This document shows positions 54,186 to 63,378 of a DNA stretch of 64,000 nucleotides, one piece after another. The position numbers were made by a program, and so were the translations under genes. The number at the start of each line of letters is the position of its first letter. Positions within the stretch are counted from its first letter, which is position 1. Location of the stretch: NCBI RefSeq assembly GCF_004684905.1, contig NZ_SRJC01000001.1, positions 558,001-622,000 on the forward strand. The letters are read 5' to 3'. The stretch comes from Halobacillus salinus (GTDB lineage Bacteria; Bacillota; Bacilli; Bacillales; Halobacillaceae). The notes under the pieces are model-generated. The model saw only the letters and a program-made list of their open reading frames with translations, ran no database searches and was not told where the DNA came from.

Positions 54186-55499
54186 ATGGCAACAAAACAT
54201 GAGCAAATCTTAGAGCACATCGAATCCTTGGCGGTGGGGAGTAAAATATCTGTCCGCGGCATCGCTAAAGCGCTGAATGTAAGCGAAGGGACAGCTTATC
54301 GTGCGATCAAAGAAGCAGAGAATCAACATCTTGTGAGCACGATGGAACGTGTAGGGACGATTCGCATCGAAAAGAAGAAGAAAGAAAACATTGAGCGTTT
54401 GACTTTTGCTGAAATCTTAAACATTGTAGATGGCCAAGTACTCGGAGGTAGAGAGGGCCTATATAAAACGTTGAGCAAATTTGTCATAGGGGCGATGAAG
54501 CTTGAAGCGATGATGAGATACACAGAAGCAGGGTCGCTACTCATTGTAGGGAACCGGACCAATGCTCATGAATTGGCTGTTCAAGAGGGAGCGGCAGTAC
54601 TGATCACGGGTGGTTTTGATACAAATGAAACCGTCAAACAGCTTGCCGACGAGAAGCAGCTCCCTGTAATCTCGACTAGCTATGATACCTTCACAGTTGC
54701 GACGATGATTAATAGAGCGATATACGACCAACTAATTAAGAAAGAAATCGTGTTAGTAGACGATATATATACACCATTCGAGGATTCTAAATACTTAAAG
54801 ACAACCGATACTGTACAGCGCTGGTACGATTACAACTCAGAGACAAAACATAATCGTTATCCAGTCGTAGATGCCAGTAACCGTGTAGTCGGAATCGTGA
54901 CTTCTAAAGATGTCATCGCTAAAGAACCTGAAGTGAGTATCAGTAGAGTAATGACTAGGAATCCAATGACGGTGCATACGACGACTTCTCTTGCGAATGC
55001 AGCCCACATGATGGTGTGGGAAGGGATTGAATTGATGCCGGTTGTCGATCAAGCGCATCATTTGCAAGGGATCATTTCGAGGCAGGACGTTTTAAAAGCT
55101 TTGCAGAACATACAGCGCCAACCTCAAGTGGGTGAAACCATAGACGACCTAGCGACTAAACAATTGGAAGTGCTCGAATCAACTGGGCGCTCTCAGCACC
55201 TTAGGTCGAAGGTGACCCCTCAAATGACCAATCAGCTCGGCACGATGTCTTACGGTGTGTTCACAACATTGGTTACAGAGGCTTCCAGCAGACTTCTTCA
55301 GAAGCATAAGAAGGGTGACTTAGTTGTTGAGAATATTTCAGTCTATTTTATAAAACCTGTGCAAATAGAGAGTGAGATTGATTTGTACCCTCAAATATTA
55401 GAAGTAGGCCGGAAATTTGCGAAAGTGGAAATCGAAGTGCATCACGAAGGTGCGATTGTCGGAAAAGCTCTTCTGATGGCTCAATTGATAGATAGATAA
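54186..55499 (+). CDS. ytoI: YtoI, HTH-DRTGG-CBS-hotdog regulatory protein
   Basis: 437-residue multi-domain protein. Order: winged helix (about 1-65; ISVRGIAKALNVSEGTAYRA), DRTGG domain (about 75-180), a CBS pair (about 195-310; VVDASNRVVGIVTSKDV and PVVDQAHHLQGIISRQDV) and a hotdog thioesterase-like domain (about 330-437). It probably senses an adenine nucleotide and controls genes, but ligand and targets are unknown. Start MATKHEQIL follows B. subtilis; the ribosome binding site (GGTGG) is weak and in-frame TTG and GTG codons lie just upstream. Confidence 0.9.
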   Translation: MATKHEQILEHIESLAVGSKISVRGIAKALNVSEGTAYRAIKEAENQHLVSTMERVGTIRIEKKKKENIERLTFAEILNIVDGQVLGGREGLYKTLSKFVIGAMKLEAMMRYTEAGSLLIVGNRTNAHELAVQEGAAVLITGGFDTNETVKQLADEKQLPVISTSYDTFTVATMINRAIYDQLIKKEIVLVDDIYTPFEDSKYLKTTDTVQRWYDYNSETKHNRYPVVDASNRVVGIVTSKDVIAKEPEVSISRVMTRNPMTVHTTTSLANAAHMMVWEGIELMPVVDQAHHLQGIISRQDVLKALQNIQRQPQVGETIDDLATKQLEVLESTGRSQHLRSKVTPQMTNQLGTMSYGVFTTLVTEASSRLLQKHKKGDLVVENISVYFIKPVQIESEIDLYPQILEVGRKFAKVEIEVHHEGAIVGKALLMAQLIDR

Positions 55500-55502
55500 T
55501 GA

Positions 55503-55535
55503 AAAAGGCGATAACCTCGTGGGTCATCGCCTTTT
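55503..55535. terminator. Bidirectional terminator between ytoI and ytpI
   Basis: Stem AAAGGCGATAACC / GGGTCATCGCCTTT around TCGT. Confidence 0.88.
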
Positions 55536-55543
55536 AGTATGCA

Positions 55544-55837
55544 TTAAGTTGTTTGATGTTTTTGGAACTCGTTCCGATAGTGTTTCGTTGCTTTCCATCC
55601 CGTTCTTGCTTGGAAAGCTCCTAGTAATACGAATACAATCCCTATCAATAAAGATAGCTTTGTTTCATAAAACAGATACTGATTGATTCCCCAGAAGAAA
55701 ATGAAGCCACCGAGGAAAATTTTCGACTTGCTGTTCAAATAGACTTGTGTAAGAGATTCTTTCGTACGAGTAACCATTACTTTGTAATAAATATATAGTA
55801 CGAGACACAGTAATATAAGTATAGGGAAAAGTATCAA
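55544..55837 (-). CDS. ytpI: YtpI family membrane protein
   Basis: 97-residue protein with three membrane segments (about 2-19, 41-58, 63-81) and a polar C-terminus. It resembles B. subtilis YtpI in size, position and the KSKIFLGGFIFFWGINQ stretch. A TTG start at 55837 behind AGGAG is preferred; an ATG-initiated longer form (to 55894) would begin with 19 polar residues lacking a ribosome binding site. Function unknown. Divergent from nrnA. Confidence 0.78.
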   Translation of the reverse strand: MILFPILILLCLVLYIYYKVMVTRTKESLTQVYLNSKSKIFLGGFIFFWGINQYLFYETKLSLLIGIVFVLLGAFQARTGWKATKHYRNEFQKHQTT

Positions 55838-55959
55838 AATGGATCGACTCCTGAAGTGTATTGAATTTCTCTTCTTATTGTAGCTTGTTTTCATCCAAAT
55901 GGCTACCTGTCAGAAAAAAACTATGGTTTAATGAAAGGAAGGAAGAAAGGAGCATGACT

Positions 55960-56907
55960 ATGACGAAGCAGGCTATCATTAATAAAATAAAGCAATACGA
56001 AACCATCATTATTCATCGACACGTTCGGCCGGACCCAGATGCTTATGGCTCTCAAGCTGGATTGGCGAAGTTGATTGAGTTGAATTATCCCGATAAGAAA
56101 GTCTATACCACAGGCAAGGAAGATTCCTCATTGGATTTCCTCGTTACAATGGATGAAGTGCCGGACGTAGCGTATGAAGGAGCGCTTGTTATCGTATGTG
56201 ATACGGCTAATCAAGCGCGTATCGATGACCAAAGGTATCATCAAGGGGCTGAGTTGATCAAGATAGATCACCATCCTGAGGTGGATCAATATGGTGATCT
56301 ACAATGGGTAGATACGACGGCGAGTTCAACATGTGAACTCATTTATGAATTATATCTACATATGAAACAAGATGGAGCACAGATGAATGAAGAATCAGCT
56401 CGACTCATTTACGCTGGTATCGTTGGAGACACGGGGCGATTCTTATTCCCGAGTACTACACCAAAGACATTGTCCTACGCGGCGGAGCTTGTTCATTATG
56501 ACTTTGATCGACGCAGTTTATACAATGAGATGTATAAAACCCCTTTGAATGTAGCGAGATTGAAAGGGCATGTCCTTCAAAATATAGAGAGGAAAGAACC
56601 GGGCTATGCAACGGTGAAGCTGACGGCTGATGTATTGAAAGAGTATGATATGACGGCGTCTGAAACGAGTGCCTTAGTCGGGATTCTGGGGGATATTGAG
56701 GGAATTATGTCATGGGTTTTCTTCGTAGAAGAGGAGGATTCCATTCGCGTACGACTTCGCTCTAAAGGACCGGTTATCAACGAAATCGCTGCTCAACATA
56801 ACGGTGGCGGCCATCCAATGGCAGCGGGCGCTACGGCGAGTGATTGGGCAGAAACGGAAGAGATCGAGAAGGAATTACAGCAAGCTTGTATGGCGTATAT
56901 CCAATAA
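55960..56907 (+). CDS. nrnA: NrnA, oligoribonuclease / pAp phosphatase (DHH family)
   Basis: 315-residue bifunctional enzyme that degrades nanoRNA (2-5 nt) and converts 3'-phosphoadenosine 5'-phosphate to AMP. DHH-DHHA1 motifs: HRHVRPDPDAYGSQ (about 19-32), VCDTAN, IKIDHHPEVD, GDTGRF and, in DHHA1, HNGGGHPMAAGA. ATG at 55960 is seven bases after GGAG; length matches B. subtilis NrnA closely. It converges with ytrI. Confidence 0.95.
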   Translation: MTKQAIINKIKQYETIIIHRHVRPDPDAYGSQAGLAKLIELNYPDKKVYTTGKEDSSLDFLVTMDEVPDVAYEGALVIVCDTANQARIDDQRYHQGAELIKIDHHPEVDQYGDLQWVDTTASSTCELIYELYLHMKQDGAQMNEESARLIYAGIVGDTGRFLFPSTTPKTLSYAAELVHYDFDRRSLYNEMYKTPLNVARLKGHVLQNIERKEPGYATVKLTADVLKEYDMTASETSALVGILGDIEGIMSWVFFVEEEDSIRVRLRSKGPVINEIAAQHNGGGHPMAAGATASDWAETEEIEKELQQACMAYIQ

Positions 56908-56908
56908 G

Positions 56909-56940
56909 AAAAGACCTTCATCTAGGAAGGTCTTTCCTTT
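56909..56940. terminator. Bidirectional terminator between nrnA and ytrI
   Basis: Ten-base-pair stem AAAGACCTTC / GAAGGTCTTT with ATCTAG loop. Confidence 0.82.
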
Positions 56941-56942
56941 CT

Positions 56943-57437
56943 CTAAGGGGCGAGCTTGATTTCTAAATCGAAGGATACTTGCTCTGTAACTATCAGTTTT
57001 TTTACTTGTAGTTGATAGGTAAGCTGATCGATCACGTAGTCTTTACTTTCTATCGTAGAAATCATAAGGTCTACTTGGTCTGCAACAGTTTCAAGGTTTT
57101 GCCCATGAACGGAAGATAATAATTCTTTCACCAAGGAAGTAAGCTGGTGCTGGGTGAGAAGGTCTACTTCTAGTTTTTTTGCGTTAGTATAACGAACCTG
57201 CAACTCCCGGACTTTCAATGGCTTGTCTTCTTCCTCAGGAGGGTTATTGAGCAGGTTCTCATATTTCTTCTCTGCTTCGTGTAGTTGGGCTGAGAGCTGT
57301 ATGTGCTCTTGGATGATTGTTTCTTGTTGTTGTCCATGAATAAGGATGAAAAAACTGTAGCCCACAATCGCTCCTAGCGCGATACCTGCCAGGAAACGCC
57401 TCCATTCTTTGTTTTTATACAAGGGAGGGATGTGCAT
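56943..57437 (-). CDS. ytrI: YtrI, sporulation membrane protein
   Basis: 164-residue protein starting MHIPPLYKNKEWRRFLAG with one membrane segment (about 15-36) and a coiled-coil-like extracytoplasmic part. It corresponds to B. subtilis YtrI, a sigma-E mother-cell protein needed for efficient sporulation. Its ATG overlaps the ytrH stop as TGATG, and GAGGTGA lies upstream, so the pair is translationally coupled. Confidence 0.87.
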   Translation of the reverse strand: MHIPPLYKNKEWRRFLAGIALGAIVGYSFFILIHGQQQETIIQEHIQLSAQLHEAEKKYENLLNNPPEEEDKPLKVRELQVRYTNAKKLEVDLLTQHQLTSLVKELLSSVHGQNLETVADQVDLMISTIESKDYVIDQLTYQLQVKKLIVTEQVSFDLEIKLAP

Positions 57438-57769
57438 CAGGTCACCTCTTCTCCTAGAAGCCACTCGAATAGCAACAATGCTGCTTTGACACCTCCCATA
57501 GCCGATACGATAATAACCATTTGTTTGAAAATGTCAAATGTCGACCCATCCAATATTCCTTTTTCAAAGTTACTGATTGCATCGAATGTTCCTCCAATAG
57601 CAGCAACAATGGCCCAAATCCTAAGTCCTTTTGCAATCCGAAACATCGATGTCAAAGGAGCCTCACCTGTTAAATAGCTTCCGATACTCCCGATAATAGT
57701 ACCACCTACGATTACCCCAAAAGCGATAAAGAAGCATTGTACTATGGATACGATCATGCGGTCTTCCAT
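57437..57769 (-). CDS. ytrH: YtrH, sporulation membrane protein
   Basis: 110-residue hydrophobic protein with three or so membrane segments; Gly-rich stretch FGVIVGGTIIGSIGSYLTGE (about 14-33) and WAIVAAIGGTFDAI. It is the first gene of the ytrH-ytrI operon, sigma-E controlled in B. subtilis. Start at 57769 is six bases behind GAGGG; a further in-frame ATG lies 12 bases later. I could not identify a firm sigma-E promoter upstream. Confidence 0.87.
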   Translation of the reverse strand: MEDRMIVSIVQCFFIAFGVIVGGTIIGSIGSYLTGEAPLTSMFRIAKGLRIWAIVAAIGGTFDAISNFEKGILDGSTFDIFKQMVIIVSAMGGVKAALLLFEWLLGEEVT

Positions 57770-57845
57770 TCTTGTCCCTCTTTTCGCTTGAGAATGTTCT
57801 TCTGTTAACAAAATATTCTAAAGAATTGCCTGTTATGCAAGGGGG

Positions 57846-57874
57846 TTTTCTATCTAAATAGATGCCGCTATAAT
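57846..57874 (+). promoter_or_regulatory. Possible sigma-A promoter of dnaE
   Basis: Perfect TATAAT (57869-57874) with a weak TTTTCT 17 bases upstream, 25 bases before the gene. Confidence 0.5.
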
Positions 57875-57898
57875 TTATATAGAAAGAAGGTGAACCTA

Positions 57899-60800
57899 AT
57901 GGCGTTTACTCACTTCCAAGTGAAAAGTGGATACAGCTTAATGCAAAGTACCATTAGAGTAGAAGAATTAGCTAAAGAGGCAAAAGCGTTAGGGTATAAA
58001 GCCTTAGCCCTCACAGATGACAGTGTGATGCATGGTTCCGTCGCCTTCTATCAGGCATGCCATAACCATGGCATCAAGCCGATAATGGGTATGCAATTAA
58101 ACATTATTCATGACAGCCTATCCTTTCCAAGTATTCTTATTGCAAAGGATTTAAATGGATACCGTAATATAATGAAAATCAGTTCCTGGATGCAAACACA
58201 AAACATTGTGCCGGACCTTGAGCAGTTAAGGAAATATCAAGAAGGGGTTCTTACAATCGTTAAGACAGGTCAAACCCCCTGGGCAGATTGGTTTGCAAAT
58301 GGTGAAGAAGAGCGCGTGCATACTGAAGTAACCGAGTGGCAGAGTGTATTCGGCAAAGAGGATGTCTTTCTGGCCATACAGGACGTTGATCTGCACGAAG
58401 AGAGACAGCTTCACCAGCCTTTAAAAACTTGGAGTGAACAAGAAGAAATCCCCGTAGTTGTCATTGGTGACGTGAGATATCTACATAAAGAGGATGCTGA
58501 TTCTCATCGCTGCTTACAAGCAATCGAGAGAGGAGATCGCGTATCGGATCAAGTCTTGGATCATGGTCATCATTATCTTAAGTCTCCTATGGAAATGGAG
58601 AAGTATTTTAAAGAGTGGTGGCCGGAAGCTCTTCAGGCAACAGAGAAGATTCAAGAGAAGTGCCATGTGGAAATTGATTTGGACCAACAGCTACTTCCTT
58701 CGTACCCGACGCCTGAAGGCAAATCGGCGGACGATTACTTGCGGGAGCTGTGTTGGAGTGCATTGGATAAGTATGGAGAGTCTGATAAGGGTAAAGCGGT
58801 CGAGCGTTTAGAGCATGAGCTTCGTGTGATTCAATCTATGAATTTCAGTGATTACTTCCTGATTGTATGGGACTTCATCCGTTATGCGAGGAGCCAGGGG
58901 ATTCATGCTGGCCCGGGGCGTGGTTCTGCGGCGGGATCACTGGTTGCCTACTTGTTGGACATTACACAAGTGGATCCGATTAAGTACCATTTATTATTTG
59001 AAAGGTTTCTGAATCCAGAGCGAGTGAATATGCCGGATATCGATATAGACTTCCCCGACCATCGAAGGGACGAAGTGATCCAGTACGTAGCACAGAAATA
59101 CGGACGGCACCATGTCGCTCAAATTTGTACGTTCGGGACTTTCGGTGCTAGAAGTGTTCTGAGGGACTTATTTAAAGCACTTGGTATAAATGATCACGAT
59201 GCTTCGTTTATCCTCAAACAAATTCCGAAGAATTCCAACGATTCCCTAGTTCGGATTGTCAGGGAATCAGATACGTTGAAGGAATATGTTCAAAATGATG
59301 AGAAACTCAAGAGGCTATTTAAGGTCGCTGCGAAACTGGAAGGGCTGCCTCGACATGTTTCTACGCACGCAGCAGGTGTAATCATTAGTGAAAAACCACT
59401 CATCCATTACACCGCCCTCATGAGTGGACAAGGTGAGGCTTATTTAACACAGCTAGCAATGAATGAACTGGAACAGATCGGGTTGTTGAAAGTCGATTTT
59501 CTAGGCCTCAGAAACCTTTCGTTATTAGAACGGATGGAACAGAAGATCCAAAAATATGAGTCAAGTCAGTTTACAACAGAATCCCTTCCTTTAAATGATC
59601 CCGATACCTTTCGATTATTGCAAGAAGGAAGGACGAACGGGGTATTCCAATTAGAGTCACAAGGGATGAAGCACGTTTTGAGAAGGCTCAAACCTTCTCA
59701 TTTTGAAGATATCGTAGCGGTGAATGCGCTCTATCGCCCGGGACCGATGGAATATATCCAAACCTATGTCAACCGGAAACATGGTAGGGAGGAAGTCGAA
59801 TACCCCCATCCTGAGGTGCGTCCGATCCTCGAGTCTACGTTCGGAGTACTTGTATATCAAGAGCAAATCATGCAAGTAGCACAGAAGGTCGCAGGGTACT
59901 CTTTAGGTCAAGCGGACCTCTTACGTCGTGCAGTAAGTAAGAAACAAGAAGATGTCCTTCAGGAGCAGAGACAGGAATTTATCCAAGGGTGCTTATCGAA
60001 GGGGTACAACGAAAATGTCGCCAACCTATTGTTCGACTGGATTGTGAAATTTTCGAACTATGGTTTCAACCGTAGTCACGCTGTCGCCTACAGTGTAATC
60101 TCTTATAAACTTGCATATATAAAAGCCCACTTTCCGACGTACTTCTTATCCGAGTTAATGAATGCCAATCTTGGTGACAAAGAAAAGATATCTATGTATA
60201 TAAGAGAAGCAAGAGACATGGATATACGTGTATTGCCACCCGGAATTAACCGAAGCAGTCTTGTGACAAGAGATGAAAAGAAATCGATACGCTTGGGGTT
60301 GATAGCTATAAAAGGTGTTGGGTACCAAGCGGCTCAAGAAATTCTGAAGGAGAGAGCAGAAGGGGCATACAGGGGTTTGAATGACTTCTGTTTAAGGGTC
60401 ACATCAAAAGCTGTGAGCCGGAGCGTAATCGAAACTCTGATCATTGCTGGAGCCTTTGATGAATTCGATACAAATAGAGCAAGGCTGCTTGCTAGCGTGG
60501 ACCAGGCACTTGAACAAGGAGAGTTGTTTAAGGAATTCCAAGATCAGCCGGAATTGTTCACAGACCATTTCGGTATGGGGGAGTTTCACGATATAGAACC
60601 TTTCCCAGAGTTAAAGAAACTTTCGATGGAGAAAGATGTGTTAGGGACATACTTGTCTGATCACCCCTTAGAAGCTTTTCGTGACAAGAAAGAAAAAGAT
60701 TACGAAACAATCCAAGCGATAACCAAGAAGAAAAATAAAAAGGTGCAAACGGCTGCTGTTATCGAATCTATAAAGGAAATACGGACGAAGCGTGGAGAGT

Positions 60801-61219
60801 CCATGGCGTTCGTTACGATTAGTGATGAAAGGGCTGAGATGGATGGTGTGCTGTTTCCTGATACGTATCGGGACGTTAGACCGTGGTTAGAAGAACAATG
60901 CCTGGTTCTCATCCGTGGAAAGGTCGAGGAACGTAGGGGTAGTCCGCAGCTGATTATTAATGGTATCGAACATTTACAAGAGACAGAGGTTTCAGCTTCT
61001 GACCAGAGGTTATTTATTAAAGTAGAGACGGAACATGAGAAAGAGTCGGTCGAACACGTCCGGAAACTCACGCAGTATTTCCCGGGAAATACACCAGTCG
61101 TCATTTTTCGAGCCGAAGATCGAAGTACGTACCAGCTGGATTATGGAGTGAATACTAGTGAAGAATTCATGAGGAAAATCCACCAGTTTTTCGATGAGGA
61201 CTCTGTAGTTCTACGCTGA
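57899..61219 (+). CDS. dnaE: DNA polymerase III subunit alpha, DnaE type
   Basis: 1106-residue C-family replicase. In Bacillus, DnaE extends RNA primers before handing over to PolC. Order: PHP domain (about 1-210; FTHFQVKSGYSLMQS), palm with GPGRGSAAGSLVAYLL and the catalytic PDIDIDFPDHRRDEV (about residues 379-393), fingers with NALYRPGPMEY, tandem HhH, and an OB fold near 950-1040. No 3'-5' exonuclease domain, as expected. The ATG at 57899 follows GAAGGTGA by five bases; GTG at 57890 is inside that site. Divergent from ytrHI. Confidence 0.97.
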   Translation: MAFTHFQVKSGYSLMQSTIRVEELAKEAKALGYKALALTDDSVMHGSVAFYQACHNHGIKPIMGMQLNIIHDSLSFPSILIAKDLNGYRNIMKISSWMQTQNIVPDLEQLRKYQEGVLTIVKTGQTPWADWFANGEEERVHTEVTEWQSVFGKEDVFLAIQDVDLHEERQLHQPLKTWSEQEEIPVVVIGDVRYLHKEDADSHRCLQAIERGDRVSDQVLDHGHHYLKSPMEMEKYFKEWWPEALQATEKIQEKCHVEIDLDQQLLPSYPTPEGKSADDYLRELCWSALDKYGESDKGKAVERLEHELRVIQSMNFSDYFLIVWDFIRYARSQGIHAGPGRGSAAGSLVAYLLDITQVDPIKYHLLFERFLNPERVNMPDIDIDFPDHRRDEVIQYVAQKYGRHHVAQICTFGTFGARSVLRDLFKALGINDHDASFILKQIPKNSNDSLVRIVRESDTLKEYVQNDEKLKRLFKVAAKLEGLPRHVSTHAAGVIISEKPLIHYTALMSGQGEAYLTQLAMNELEQIGLLKVDFLGLRNLSLLERMEQKIQKYESSQFTTESLPLNDPDTFRLLQEGRTNGVFQLESQGMKHVLRRLKPSHFEDIVAVNALYRPGPMEYIQTYVNRKHGREEVEYPHPEVRPILESTFGVLVYQEQIMQVAQKVAGYSLGQADLLRRAVSKKQEDVLQEQRQEFIQGCLSKGYNENVANLLFDWIVKFSNYGFNRSHAVAYSVISYKLAYIKAHFPTYFLSELMNANLGDKEKISMYIREARDMDIRVLPPGINRSSLVTRDEKKSIRLGLIAIKGVGYQAAQEILKERAEGAYRGLNDFCLRVTSKAVSRSVIETLIIAGAFDEFDTNRARLLASVDQALEQGELFKEFQDQPELFTDHFGMGEFHDIEPFPELKKLSMEKDVLGTYLSDHPLEAFRDKKEKDYETIQAITKKKNKKVQTAAVIESIKEIRTKRGESMAFVTISDERAEMDGVLFPDTYRDVRPWLEEQCLVLIRGKVEERRGSPQLIINGIEHLQETEVSASDQRLFIKVETEHEKESVEHVRKLTQYFPGNTPVVIFRAEDRSTYQLDYGVNTSEEFMRKIHQFFDEDSVVLR

Positions 61220-61254
61220 TGGATAGAACTACTCAGTCCACCTTTTTGTATTTC

Positions 61255-61282
61255 TTTACACTGAATAACCATCTGTTATAAT
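61255..61282 (+). promoter_or_regulatory. Strong sigma-A promoter of the malic enzyme gene
   Basis: TTTACA (61255-61260), 16-base spacer, perfect TATAAT (61277-61282). Confidence 0.82.
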
Positions 61283-61293
61283 AAAGTAGTTCA

Positions 61294-61310
61294 TGGTGGT
61301 CAGACCACCA
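61294..61310 (+). promoter_or_regulatory. FadR-like operator palindrome at the malic enzyme start site
   Basis: TGGTGGTCAGACCACCA is a perfect 17-base palindrome centred on 61302. It contains TGGTCAGACCA, the core recognised by FadR-subfamily GntR regulators. It begins 12 bases after the -10, so it covers the transcription start, a repressing position. A FadR-type gene lies immediately downstream of the malic enzyme gene. Confidence 0.72.
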
Positions 61311-61354
61311 GAGTCCGGTTGATATTTCTATTGATTAAAAGGAGCGTGTCGCCC

Positions 61355-62593
61355 GTGTCAAATTTGAGAGATGAAGCACTGCACATACACAGAGTAAATA
61401 AAGGTAAGTTAGAAACCACTTCTAAGGTCCCTGTACGAAATGCAAAAGACCTGAGTCTGGCATATTCTCCAGGTGTAGCTGAGCCTTGTAAAGAAATCTA
61501 TGATCATAAGGAAACAGTCTATGATTATACGATGAAGGGAAACATGGTCGCTGTTGTAAGTGACGGTTCTGCTGTTCTCGGGCTTGGAAACATCGGACCA
61601 GAGGCTGCCCTCCCCGTCATGGAAGGAAAAGCAGCCCTTTTCAAGAGTTTCGCTGGGGTAGATGCGTTCCCGATTTGTTTGAACACCCGGGATATCGATC
61701 AGATTGTCCAAACGGTTAAACTGATGGAACCGACTTTCGGGGGTGTGAACCTGGAAGATATCGCAGCACCTAACTGCTTCATCATTGAAGATCGTTTGAA
61801 AAAGGAAACGAACATTCCGATTTTCCATGATGACCAACACGGGACGGCTATCGTGACAGTTGCCGGTTTAATGAATGCTTTAAAGCTGACAGGCAAGTCC
61901 TGGTCTGATATTAAAGTGGTTGCGAACGGAGCGGGTGCTGCAGGGATTGCGATCATCAAACTCTTGTATCATTTCGGCGTGCGCGACATCATCATGTGTG
62001 ATTCGAAGGGATCGATCTTCGAAGGTCGGGACTATGGAATGAATGAAGTAAAAGATGAAATCGCGAAGATCACAAACAAAGACCGTGTAGAAGGTAAGTT
62101 GGATGAAGTCATGGAAGGAGCCGATGTATTCGTCGGTGTATCTGTTGGCGGATTACTTTCTAAGGAAGTCGTTGAAAAGATGAATGATGATCCTATCATC
62201 TTCGCAATGGCCAATCCTGAGCCGGAGATTATGCCTGATGACGCCAAAGAAGCTGGAGCTCGTGTCATTGGTACTGGTCGTTCTGATTTTCCTAACCAAG
62301 TGAATAATGTTCTTGCCTTCCCTGGTATTTTCAGAGGTGCGTTAGACGTACGAGCTACACGGATCAATGAAAAAATGAAAATTGCAGCTGCGGAAGCTAT
62401 CGCCTCCCTCGTCAGTGATGATGAGTTGAGTGACGATTATGTTATTCCAGCTCCATTTGATTCTCGAGTAGCACCGGCTGTGGCAGCTAGCGTTGCCAAG
62501 GCGGCTATGGAGTCAGGTGTTGCGAGGCATCACGTTGATCCGGAAGAAGTGGCTGAGAAGACTAGGCAGCTCACCATGATTGATGAAGAATAA
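61355..62593 (+). CDS. ytsJ: Malic enzyme (YtsJ type, probably NADP-linked)
   Basis: 412-residue decarboxylating malate dehydrogenase turning malate into pyruvate, CO2 and NAD(P)H. Motifs: LSLAYSPGVAEPCK, NLEDIAAPNCF, FHDDQHGTAIV (metal-binding), the Rossmann loop GAGAAGIAI, and AMANPEPEI. GTG start chosen to give VSNLRDEALHIHR, matching relatives; AAAGGAG is about ten bases upstream. Similarity is to B. subtilis YtsJ, the NADP-dependent form. Its promoter carries a FadR-like operator. Confidence 0.95.
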   Translation: MSNLRDEALHIHRVNKGKLETTSKVPVRNAKDLSLAYSPGVAEPCKEIYDHKETVYDYTMKGNMVAVVSDGSAVLGLGNIGPEAALPVMEGKAALFKSFAGVDAFPICLNTRDIDQIVQTVKLMEPTFGGVNLEDIAAPNCFIIEDRLKKETNIPIFHDDQHGTAIVTVAGLMNALKLTGKSWSDIKVVANGAGAAGIAIIKLLYHFGVRDIIMCDSKGSIFEGRDYGMNEVKDEIAKITNKDRVEGKLDEVMEGADVFVGVSVGGLLSKEVVEKMNDDPIIFAMANPEPEIMPDDAKEAGARVIGTGRSDFPNQVNNVLAFPGIFRGALDVRATRINEKMKIAAAEAIASLVSDDELSDDYVIPAPFDSRVAPAVAASVAKAAMESGVARHHVDPEEVAEKTRQLTMIDEE

Positions 62594-62614
62594 ATGGTCT
62601 TATCTATAAAAGGA

Positions 62615-62639
62615 AAAGAGGGGACCTCCCCTTTTTTTC
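62615..62639 (+). terminator. Terminator of the malic enzyme gene
   Basis: Short stem GGGGA / TCCCC extended by AAGA / TTT pairs, then seven T. Confidence 0.75.
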
Positions 62640-62681
62640 TACATAATGAAAAGGTTGTCCAAATGAAGAGAGGTGCATTTT

Positions 62682-63284
62682 GTGGCTCATTCTCATAACG
62701 GAAAGGTATATGAAGGTGTGCTGCATCAGCTGAAAGCATATATTGAGACGAATCATTTGAAGCCTGGAGACAAACTTCCATCTGAGCGAGAGTTGAGCGA
62801 GCAACTTCAAGTTGGCAGATCTTCAATCCGTGAAGCTTTTCGGGCGATGGAGTTGTTGGGGCTGATTGAGACTAAACGTGGAGAAGGAACATTCATGAGA
62901 GCTTACAGGCCTTATCATATGGTCGAGTTACTCTCCAACTTTTTATTGAATGAGTCAAGAACCCGAGAAGAGCTTGTAGCAGCTAAACGAATGCTTGAGA
63001 AAGAAGCATTGATGAGGGTGGCAGGCAAGGTTTCAACAGACCAAATAAAGGTCGTTGATCATATTTTCGAAGAGTTCAATGGAGAAGAGATGCACCTGAA
63101 ACTTTTTCATTATTTATTTGAAGTTTGTGGACAACACTTGCTGTTGTCTATGTGGCAATTTATATCTGGATTTACGAAGACAGTTCATATTATAGAATAT
63201 GACGCAGATTGGTATGAATCTGTCCGACATTTGTTGCAATCTGGCACACCAGAAGATGTGCTCGATTTATTTGCCACTCCTTGA
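62682..63284 (+). CDS. GntR-family transcription regulator, FadR subfamily
   Basis: 200-residue regulator. The winged helix (about 5-70) carries the GntR signature GDKLPSERELSEQLQVGRSS (29-48) then IREAFRAMELLGLIETKRGEGTF; the remainder is a shortened FCD-type ligand domain. It most likely binds a small carboxylate and represses the adjacent malic enzyme gene through the palindrome at 61294-61310, or accDA downstream; both are inference from position. GTG start, about seven bases behind AGAGGTG; a GTG nine bases upstream overlaps it. Confidence 0.88.
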   Translation: MAHSHNGKVYEGVLHQLKAYIETNHLKPGDKLPSERELSEQLQVGRSSIREAFRAMELLGLIETKRGEGTFMRAYRPYHMVELLSNFLLNESRTREELVAAKRMLEKEALMRVAGKVSTDQIKVVDHIFEEFNGEEMHLKLFHYLFEVCGQHLLLSMWQFISGFTKTVHIIEYDADWYESVRHLLQSGTPEDVLDLFATP

Positions 63285-63285
63285 T

Positions 63286-63303
63286 TGTCGAATAAGTTCG
63301 ACA
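63286..63303 (+). promoter_or_regulatory. Inverted pair of Spo0A-box cores upstream of accD
   Basis: TGTCGAA-TAAG-TTCGACA, two Spo0A-box heptamer cores in perfect inversion, about 50 bases before a possible TATATT -10 (63335-63340). Spo0A is reported to activate accDA in B. subtilis. A CATGAAC / GTTCATG inverted repeat (63302-63334) follows. Confidence 0.55.
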
Positions 63304-63378
63304 TGAACAGAGAGATTCTGAGAAGTCGTTCATGTATATTGGAAGAAAGGAAGCTTTGTCCCAAAGGAGGAAATCACC

